DNA of 64,000 bases from Calonectria ilicicola (lineage: Eukaryota > Ascomycota > Sordariomycetes > Hypocreales > Nectriaceae): the NCBI GenBank assembly GCA_020809705.1, contig CP085831.1, forward strand, positions 744,001-808,000, given 5' to 3'. Below, one piece after another: positions 56,912-64,000 of the stretch (position 1 is its first letter; each line of letters starts with the position of its first letter). A program made the position numbers and the translations under genes. A model generated the notes under the pieces. It was given only the letters and a program-made list of their open reading frames with translations. It made no database searches and was not told the DNA's origin.

Positions 56912-57593
56912 AACTAATGAATACATTCCTTATCCATTTACTTTGTCCCTTTCCTCTTCTTCGTCAACCAGTTGAACATTCTCTTCTTCTGATACCAATA
57001 TTCTTTTACCTGTACTTTTACGTCTACCCTGACTTTTTACTTCAATCTTGTATTTTGTTCACTATTTTTTGGGATCACGGCCAATTGGGGGTTTTATAGA
57101 ATGGGACTGGGCACCTCCAGGGAGGTCTAACGGTTTATGAATTAGACTGGGAAGGCGGCAAAATGTTATGACAATGGATATGAATATAGAGTTTACCACC
57201 CCCAAAAAGAATTATTTGACCTTTAATTGTCCTCTTGAAAATTATGCTGAAGATGGGATTTGACTCTTCCTACTTCAATCGCAGTGATATGGACGTAATG
57301 AGTACTTAAGCCTTAATAAATCTCGTTAATGCATCTAAATAATGACATACACCTTTTTAAAGCATCCAAGGTGACAACAGTGGCCATTTACAACCATAAC
57401 ACGGAAAGAACAAGATAGACAGCGGATGCAGCGTTTTACAGAAGATTGAGAGAATATCGAATGTGTAAATTTTAATTAGAATAGAAGTCATCAATCATGG
57501 ACAGAATGATCGATCTGTTATCGTGTATACATGACACCCGCTGGCTTTCTATAATCCCCCCAAGACCCTTTCGGCCACAACGAAGATCTAAAA
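56912..57593. other. Convergent intergenic region
   Basis: About 680 bp, AT-rich, between two converging genes. No gene is seen. Confidence 0.65.
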
Positions 57594-58139
57594 TTATTTT
57601 GTGTATGTGCAGCTGTTGGGCTTGGTGCTCTGAATGACGCGGAAGTCGATGCGCTTGCAGTTGGGAGTGCCTCCAGGTGCGGCCTCGCCAGCCTCCAAAA
57701 AGAGGTGCCAAGAGCCGCTGACGGCACCGGGGCAGGCCATGAAGCCTTTGGAGCCTGTGAAGATGAGGTTGTTGTTGGAGTCGATCTTCCAGCCTCTGGT
57801 CTCTAGGCGACCGCCCAGAGCGCCGTTATCATCGGCGTATGCGAGGATGCCGTGGCCGAAGCCGGAGCGGTCGGTGTAAGCTCTCTGTGTGAGCTTCTTG
57901 GAGTTGTACAGGAACAGTTCGTCGTCTTTGATCTGGAGGGTGGCGGTGTTGTCGGACTTGGAGGCACAGGTGGCCTTGTCAGTGGGCAGCTTCACATAGA
58001 AGCCACCACGGCCAGCCTGGATGGGCATAAGGTGGATGCCAGTGCCTTGGGCAATGGCGACGGCCTCAAAGGGAGGAGTGATGCCCGTGGCCATGGCGCC
58101 AGAGGCGGCGAGCGAAAGGAGGAGTGCCTTGATCTGCAT
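57594..58139 (-). CDS. Small secreted PhiA / IgE-binding-like extracellular protein
   Basis: Intronless gene of 181 residues. A signal peptide (1-18, MQIKALLLSLAASGAMAT) is followed by a compact extracellular domain. Its order resembles fungal PhiA-like cell-wall proteins: FEAVAIAQGTGIHLMPIQA, GGFYVKL, ATCASKS, a Gly/Asp turn region AYADDNGALG, then WKIDSNNNLIFTGSKGFMAC, SGSWHLFLEAGE, NCKRIDFRVI and a final CTYTK. Four cysteines could form two disulfides. PhiA-type proteins are abundant in the conidial and hyphal wall and act in phialide development; related Aspergillus proteins were described as IgE-binding. The match is from overall pattern only and identity is low, so it could be another small secreted protein family. 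Strong codon bias suggests high expression. Confidence 0.72.
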   Translation of the reverse strand: MQIKALLLSLAASGAMATGITPPFEAVAIAQGTGIHLMPIQAGRGGFYVKLPTDKATCASKSDNTATLQIKDDELFLYNSKKLTQRAYTDRSGFGHGILAYADDNGALGGRLETRGWKIDSNNNLIFTGSKGFMACPGAVSGSWHLFLEAGEAAPGGTPNCKRIDFRVIQSTKPNSCTYTK

Positions 58140-60029
58140 GATTGTTGGTAGTCTGGTAGAGGTGGTGAGATGCTGTTGATTGACAAGAAGCTTATTTTTA
58201 AGTCAAGATCTACCTGCATCATGCTCCCTTTTATATTTCAATCATCTCAACCATTTACCGCTTCTCTTTGTCAAATCATCTAAATGTAGTGACTGTGGCT
58301 GGAGCGCTAAGTCAGGAGCTGGACACTAGGGTGATAGGGCTGGCTGGCGGAGTGACTTGGGGCTGAGGCGATACGAGGGTGAGCCCGCCACTGAAAGGTC
58401 TCGACCCCGAAAAAGGTGTCTAGTTCGGCGACCGCAGCAAGCCACGAGTGAGTTGGGAGTTGAGGCCGCGGGCGCCACATGGCATGTCGCAGAAGGGCCT
58501 GATACATTTCCTCAACAATTAGAGGCTGGCGCGAAAAGAAATACGGTACGTGGCTCCCAAAATTAGAATTGCCGTGTTTGTTGTTCACTGGAAAGGGAAG
58601 ACATGGCGTCTAGGGCCCCGCTGGCGTCGGGGACCAAAAAGCAGCCCGTCTTGTATGCTAAGACAGGTGAGGCAAAAGCAAGGTTTATTTAAGGCTACTC
58701 TAGGCGCCACAACAGTCCACAGGGACCAAGGAGGCTGAATTGGCAAAGCACTGGGCTGATCAATCGGATTCTTCCGAATCCCCATGTTGAGGAGGCTTGT
58801 CGATTACTTGGATGGGAAGGGTCGTGAGTCTAGTCCCTGAATTTAGTCCAGGGGTCCAGTAGACTATCACTTTCCAGTGCCCGAAATACCACGGAGAAAA
58901 GCCTTAGTAATAAAGGCGTGACCGCCATGCTTGGTTCTCTGAATCACCGATGACCTAGGAATGGCCTTCATATTCAGGAGCGTGGATGATTACTTTGAGA
59001 GGGATGCCGAAGTCTTGAAGGGACATCAAAATACTCATTCCCTGCTTGAGCTGAACCACCATGGAAGCATGAGATGTGGAGGAACAATCCGTCTCAAAAG
59101 GGATGACGGGAACCATATTTGAGCATGCGATTTATTGAGTCACTCTACCGGGAATATGGGTGGCCTCAAGCATCTCGTGGAGACGAAGCAATAAAGGTCA
59201 TGGAGGGGATTGGTGATGCCATGGATAGTTACTCTCAGAGGCCAGAAAGCCCATGAAATCTCAGAAACAGCCTGGAATCAACTCAATTTAGCCTCTGTGA
59301 CAGCTAGTAGGGGTCAATTATTTTCTTTGTTACTTTGCTATTTCTTCCTTGTCACTCCAAATCACTCAGGCCGGTCATTTTCCCAACCTTAGGACAAGCG
59401 TTCGTAGGCGAACAAGTCTAGCTGTTCCCGCAAGAAAAATACTGAAAATATGTGATAAACATCACTGGTTCTTCTTTTCGACCATATAATGGGCTAAGAG
59501 CAGCGCCCGTTCATCGTGTCTAGATTACATAGAGATCAACTAAGGAAAGAATTTCATTGCAACCTTTCTGTCAATCAAGATCCGGTTATTTCGTGCATAA
59601 GACAGGCTTGGTCAAGCTTTGAATGTCCAATCAACAGGTCCAGGAATGACTTAGGTATCAAAATGGTATTTATTCGAAGTCTATCGCACACCCAAGACTT
59701 GAGATGGTGAGGATTATTGCGTCATGCTCACTGATACCATGTGGTCCGGAAATGTAACGCTGGAAGGCCAACCCTGACGAAAGCCTTGAATCGCTTGCGC
59801 CACATTCGTCATAAGGGTATCGCCATCCCCAACGACACGTCCACATTGGATGTCGTCCTGAGCGATGTGTCACATTGAAGTCATCGCATTTGCCGGCATG
59901 TTGAAATGGAATACGTAGCATCAAAATTGATACGACGTCGGTTTCTCGATATAAAGTGAATAGCAATAGTGAAGCCCTGAAACCGATTGGCTCAATTTCA
60001 ATTTCTTCTGCGCGATTTCTTTTCTCGAT
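58140..60029. other. Divergent intergenic region
   Basis: About 1.9 kb. Apart from the promoter of the PhiA-like gene, no gene is supported. The minus-strand frame at 59670-60110 (146 residues) has no domain and overlaps the first exon of the BTB gene. I leave it out. Confidence 0.5.
58229..58235 (-). promoter_or_regulatory. TATA box of the PhiA-like gene
   Basis: On the minus strand this reads TATAAAA, about 90 bp upstream of the ATG at 58139. Position and sequence fit a core promoter of a highly expressed gene. Confidence 0.55.
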
Positions 60030-60932
60030 ATGAAACTGCATGACATCACGGAGAGGGCGAATCAGGAGGCTTTGAGAGTGTAAATTAATACCAACACGCA
60101 TCAATATCAAGCACTAACGTTTTCAAGGGCTGAGACAGGTCAATATTCTGACTTCGTTATCAAGTGCCGAGATAGAGAATATCCGGTGCACAAAGTTCTC
60201 ATCTGTACGAGATCGTCTTTTTTCGCGCAAACATGTAATGGTGAGGTCGGGGTATGTGCCGCACAGCTTTCATCCAACTACAAATGATTAACGTGAGAAA
60301 AGGAGGCACGCTCTCGGGTCTTCGACCTATCAGATGATAGTCCAGAAGTAGTAGACGCGATGATCTGCTTTATCTACCATGGATACTATCCACGTTTGGA
60401 ACCGGGGTCCAACCCTGACCCTGATGAACATGCGCTTGCAACCTCGAGTGTCGAGCAATTTGGTAAGAACCATGCCCTCGAAAAATCGCGGTTTTAATAT
60501 TCGTGACACGATTTCTTTTTCTTACGCATCCAAGGAGACGCCACCATGGGCTTGCGGATTGAGCATATGAGCCTGCATGCAAAAGTATACGCTTTCGCAG
60601 ATAAGTACAGCGTGACCGGCCTAAAAGAGATGGCGCTTTGCAATTTTAGGCAACTGTCAAACGCCGACACCTGCTGCTTGGACGAATTTGCAGAAGCTGG
60701 GCAGATTGCGTACACAGCTACGAGTAGCTCAGATCGAGGGCTGCGCGACGTGATTTGCAAAACTGTGTACGAAAATGTGAACTTGCTCGAGGAAGACAGA
60801 GTTCAGTTGCTCCTGAAGAAAATACCCGACTTGGCCCATGATGTTATCATACATCATCGAGATATGGAGAGAAACAGACCAATAATTCCTGTGCAACAAG
60901 CCAGCAAGAGGAGATGGTGGTGGATCTGGTAA
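60030..60932 (+). CDS. BTB/POZ-domain protein, 4 exons
   Basis: Predicted protein of 243 residues from exons 60030-60079, 60128-60251, 60303-60462 and 60535-60932. The introns (48, 51 and 72 nt) carry TAAC-type branch points and join in phase. The BTB fold is clear: TGQYSDFVIKCRDREYPVHK (strand B1-B2), VLICTRSSFFAQTC, ARSRVFDLSDDSPEVVDAMI and FIYHGYYP. Next come MSLHAKVYAFADKYSVTGLK and a helical C-terminus ending in a basic-Trp tail (KRRWWWIW). This is the common fungal stand-alone BTB type, a dimerisation or Cullin-3-adaptor module without BACK or MATH domains. It is likely cytosolic or nuclear. The splice at exon 1/2 has an alternative (donor 60078, acceptor after GGCTGAG) that changes only three residues. 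Function unknown. Confidence 0.8.
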
Positions 60933-61675
60933 CGTGGACAGGGAGCAAGGCAAATGAGCGAAGGCGGCTTTTGCTTGAAGCAATCTTGTTTGTATTACCT
61001 AATACTTCACTACCCTCATAGTGAGAGGTTGTGCTCTCTTGATAAGAGGTCATTTAGATACCGAGTGCTGCTCGGTATCACCAAATCTGCAAACTAAATG
61101 TCGAGTGGTGGTGATACGCCATGTGGTTGTGGCATGCAGCCCGTAGGCCTATGTCCTCGCATTAGAGCTGCCACAAAGATGGCTCGGCGTAAATAGACCC
61201 TATAACGCAGCAAACCATCTAGCTAGCTTTAGGGAAGCTGAAATGGGATTAAATCGATTATTTGCATGCCTTTTGGTGGTCGAGATTGGCCGCCCGTGTC
61301 CCGCATTTGAGGTGAATGTGGGATTCGGGTCTGGTATTGGCAAACTCCGTGGCTTAAAACGGTCAGTGGATTATCTCGAATGCTTTTTTATGACTATTGC
61401 TAAAGTTGATGCTGTCGCCTTGCGAAAAAAGACTATTAGTCGATCCTTGAATATTGAAAAGCAGGTATTTACTAAAGCATTTTTCTTCGTTACGTTTTTT
61501 CCTGATCATGAATCAAACAAAATAAGCTTATGTTTATACTTAAATTAAAAATGGAAAAACCAGGTTCTGACTGGAAATGTATTCAATTTAGACTTGAGAT
61601 TGGATAATAATAATAATAGTTATCTGGTACGAGTTCTTGAAGCAAGATTCGTAGTCCTCGTTGAGGTCGTCCAAA
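60933..61675. other. Convergent intergenic region
   Basis: About 740 bp. A plus-strand frame at 61243-61548 (101 residues) starts with an ATG and a hydrophobic stretch, but has no domain or splice support. I consider it doubtful. Confidence 0.5.
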
Positions 61676-62683
61676 TTAGAGCGACCCCTCCGATTGGGAG
61701 TACTCACTGATATACATCGATGTCTCTATCGGGGATCTCGCCGCTGATGGTGGCGAAATGGTGAATAGTAGTGCCTTTGCGTACGCTGCCGCCATACCAG
61801 CAGCATACGCTTCCCATTCATTAAACTCCATCCCGTTCCCGTAATGACAGACGCCTTTAATAACTGCAACCTCAATCCTATTGATGGTTCCCGCAGCCTC
61901 CATGTCAACTCCAATCACATCATATTTGTCCCTCAGCTGGTCGCTCTTTTTGGGGTTTCTTATCAACTTGTCTCCAGAAGCAATTGGCCCGTACCAGACG
62001 CGGACACGCTCATCATCAGGGCGTGCTGTTCTCTTTTTGTTTTCGCCCGTGCCGTTATAACCAGATGGGGCATAGTCCACATAGACATCCCTGTATTGGC
62101 CAGGGTCTTGGAACTCCTTCTTTTTATCCTTTTGTAGCAACTCGTTGTAGCATGCCAAGACTAGATTCATATTTTCTCCTGGTAAAGCCCTGATCCTGGA
62201 AATTGCAGATCGAAGGATAGAGCATGTTCTTGCCGTATATTTCCCGCCATATAAAAGTTCGAAACCGCATTCCGTTTCCCGTCCCAAATCGAAGGGGATA
62301 AGTGCATCACGGTCTCCAGCTCGGGCAGCAACGAGAACATCTCCAAGTCGAATATCACGCGGAGCCGGGCCGCCCAATTTGGGGAACCCCGTACCAAGGC
62401 CAACGAGCAGGCCAAACCAGAGATTGCGAAATGTATTTTTTATTTGGCTGGCGATGGCAGCAGCGGAACTATTGCCGTATTCTTGCCCATACGGCAGTGA
62501 AGCAACAACTACATTATGTCCGTTTATGCTACCACCTTGATAGACGTAGTCGTCGCCAGGCCGCGACGGAAAGTTGCCCGCGTGGATAGGATCGAGCAGC
62601 AAGATAGCGGCACGGAACTCCGCCGGGAAGGGAGCAATCCATGCTATGTTGTAGTCGAGAGGGTTGAGGATAGGCACATCCAT
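61676..62683 (-). CDS. Stand-alone PNP/UDP-phosphorylase-like protein
   Basis: Intronless gene of 335 residues consisting of one nucleoside-phosphorylase-superfamily domain: YNIAWIAPFPAEFRAAILLL, INGHNVVVASLPYGQEYGNS, LWFGLLVGLGTGFPKLGG, RDIRLGDVLVAARAGD, FELLYGGKYTARTC, and YDVIGVDMEAAGTINRIEVA leading into GVCHYGNG and AYAAGMAAAYAKALL. This is the domain that heads many fungal NLR proteins, but here the protein ends directly after it (SEYSQSEGSL) with no NACHT, ankyrin or TPR part. The MEAAG ribose-binding motif is intact, while the usual catalytic Asp in CDY is His (CHY). It may be a single-domain relative, or an effector module separated from an NLR. Catalytic activity on nucleosides is doubtful. 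Confidence 0.86.
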   Translation of the reverse strand: MDVPILNPLDYNIAWIAPFPAEFRAAILLLDPIHAGNFPSRPGDDYVYQGGSINGHNVVVASLPYGQEYGNSSAAAIASQIKNTFRNLWFGLLVGLGTGFPKLGGPAPRDIRLGDVLVAARAGDRDALIPFDLGRETECGFELLYGGKYTARTCSILRSAISRIRALPGENMNLVLACYNELLQKDKKKEFQDPGQYRDVYVDYAPSGYNGTGENKKRTARPDDERVRVWYGPIASGDKLIRNPKKSDQLRDKYDVIGVDMEAAGTINRIEVAVIKGVCHYGNGMEFNEWEAYAAGMAAAYAKALLFTISPPSAARSPIETSMYISEYSQSEGSL

Positions 62684-64000
62684 TGTCTACTTGAGACTAT
62701 TGCCGGTCGGTAACGAGATGGTTAGAGCGTAGGATCGATGCTATGTGCTCGGTGATGAGAGTGTGTTCGAGGGAAGCCAGAGGGAAATGGCATTTGAGGC
62801 TCCCAAACGTTTTCAACGCTTGAACACGCGCAGCCTTACATTCAGTCGCCGGCATATAATAAATCCCCCCCGTACAGTGGCGCCCAATAACAACCAAGCC
62901 CATCTTGAGCTTGGTTGATAACGTAATCGCAGCAGACCAGGGTCAATCTAGGTGATGGTTGGTTGGTTGGGTGGTCAACGTGATTTCATTTGCTTCACTG
63001 TTGAAAGGGTTGCTTTCCCCACCGGCTGTTGGGTTTCAATTTGATAAAATCCGTCTTGTTTGGGCTTCCCCTCTTTTGGCTCATGACCAACAGCTTTATC
63101 CACAAATCACCAACCATCACACTCAGCAAGGGTCAAGCACCAACCATTCCCCCATCCAACCGAGCAGGTTGGCTGTTAGCGCCGCGCGTTCTGACGCGAA
63201 ATGGTCTTGGCCAACGAGCGCGGCGCTCGCAGACGATGCGAGACCGGATGATGCCGGCTAACAAGCCCCGATTAATGAGTTCAAGCGTGATGGCTTGATT
63301 TTTCGATGGACACGCATGAGTATAGATGTGCTCTTGAGGCCTTCATCAATATTTATCTAAAATTAGTAAATCCCTAATACCAACACGTTCTGGTCTCACT
63401 GGAATCGGGTGCACGGCCCTGTTTTGTGATTTTCCATGGACCATGACCCACTTCACTTCGGCATCAAAACACCAAGTAAACTGCTTGAACTTATGGTGCT
63501 TCTGGGGGAGTCTTAATCGTAAAAAAGTTACAAATCCATTCTAGAGGTACGGACAAGATGTTGGAAGTGGAGATTCCACTTTTGGCCAGAGTCCCGGTGT
63601 GACGTCCCACTACCCTAAACCCCCTAAACCTACGAGTCGCCCCCATGCTGTGCCCTATTACATAGATAAGGACCGAAGTCTAATTCGACTTCATCTCCGG
63701 ACGTGAACATGAAGCCTCCGGGCACGACTTCTTTACTTGGCGTGATGAGAGGAACGGCGTCATTCCTCGTTGGCCCTTGGAGATATTGAGATTGAGAACG
63801 ACAGTCGAGAGTCCTGTGAGACTTGAGTGCCATGTTTTGTGTAAGGTCTCCTCAAACGCAAGGCCACTACACGGATCAACAGTGTCCCTGAGCGGTCCCA
63901 CCTACGGCGGGGATATTTGGAATACAGTGAAATAATTCGTATTGAGTATTGCTCTTGTTTTTACTGATATGTACTCTGACAGACATCTGGTTGAGGGATA
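62684..64000. other. Gene-free right flank
   Basis: About 1.3 kb. The promoter of the PNP-like gene lies at the start. The short frames at 62959-63298 and 63630-63901 are unsupported. A CCCTAAACCCCCTAAACC stretch near 63611 resembles telomere units but is too short to be one. Confidence 0.55.

Noticed and set aside
59670..60110. 146-residue minus-strand frame
   Set aside because: Antisense to the first BTB exon and without any domain.
63605..63635. CCCTAAACCCCCTAAACC, telomere-like sequence
   Set aside because: Only two imperfect units in non-repetitive sequence. Not a telomere or clear interstitial array.

Overview
The window is nuclear DNA of a filamentous ascomycete (Pezizomycotina). Eurotiales (Aspergillus/Penicillium relatives) is my best guess, from resemblance of several proteins to families I associate with that order; this is inference and the species is not identified. 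The evidence for a filamentous fungus is: genes split by short GT-AG introns (mostly 47-76 nt) with CTAAC/CTGAC-like branch points; fungus-restricted families (Clr5, Zn2Cys6, AA9 oxidase, PDR-type ABC transporter, PNP-ankyrin proteins, fungal rhodopsin-like membrane protein); and two long tracts almost without G or C, the expected result of repeat-induced point mutation (RIP). No rRNA, tRNA or CRISPR was recognised.

Layout. 1.2-12.5 kb, all on the plus strand: FAD monooxygenase, medium-chain zinc dehydrogenase, secreted AA9 polysaccharide monooxygenase, a decayed NACHT fragment, secreted arylsulfotransferase-like protein and a Clr5-domain protein. 12.8-20.5 kb: a Zn2Cys6 regulator transcribed divergently from a full-size PDR ABC transporter, a likely regulator/efflux pair. 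21.2-21.5 kb: a small unknown cytosolic protein. 22.6-25.05 and 35.66-38.3 kb: two RIP-degenerated copies of the same repeat in inverted orientation, enclosing a 10.6-kb block with an ML-domain lipid-binding protein, a PNP-ankyrin protein, a secreted carboxylesterase and a seven-helix membrane protein. 38.3-40.3 kb is gene-free. 40.3-49.7 kb: a conserved one-helix membrane protein, a 1000-residue apparent fusion of a trypsin-fold domain with a Reg1/Hex2-type PP1 regulator, a secreted kexin-processed repeat peptide precursor, and a C2H2-like zinc-finger protein. 50.0-53.9 kb, minus strand: a nine-exon Dal5-type transporter and an ankyrin protein. 55.8-62.7 kb: a low-complexity protein, a PhiA-like secreted protein, a BTB/POZ protein and a stand-alone PNP-like protein.

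Functionally this is accessory-rich DNA: secreted enzymes for plant-type polymers (AA9, esterase, ASST), small-molecule oxidation and efflux, and repeated traces of fungal NLR-type recognition modules (PNP domains, ankyrin repeats, NACHT relic, trypsin-like domain). The most unusual items are the protease-like/Reg1 fusion, the kexin-processed peptide precursor with no visible tailoring genes, and the gene block enclosed by inverted RIPed repeats. Exon coordinates come from reading splice sites and protein continuity by eye and have not been tested against transcripts.
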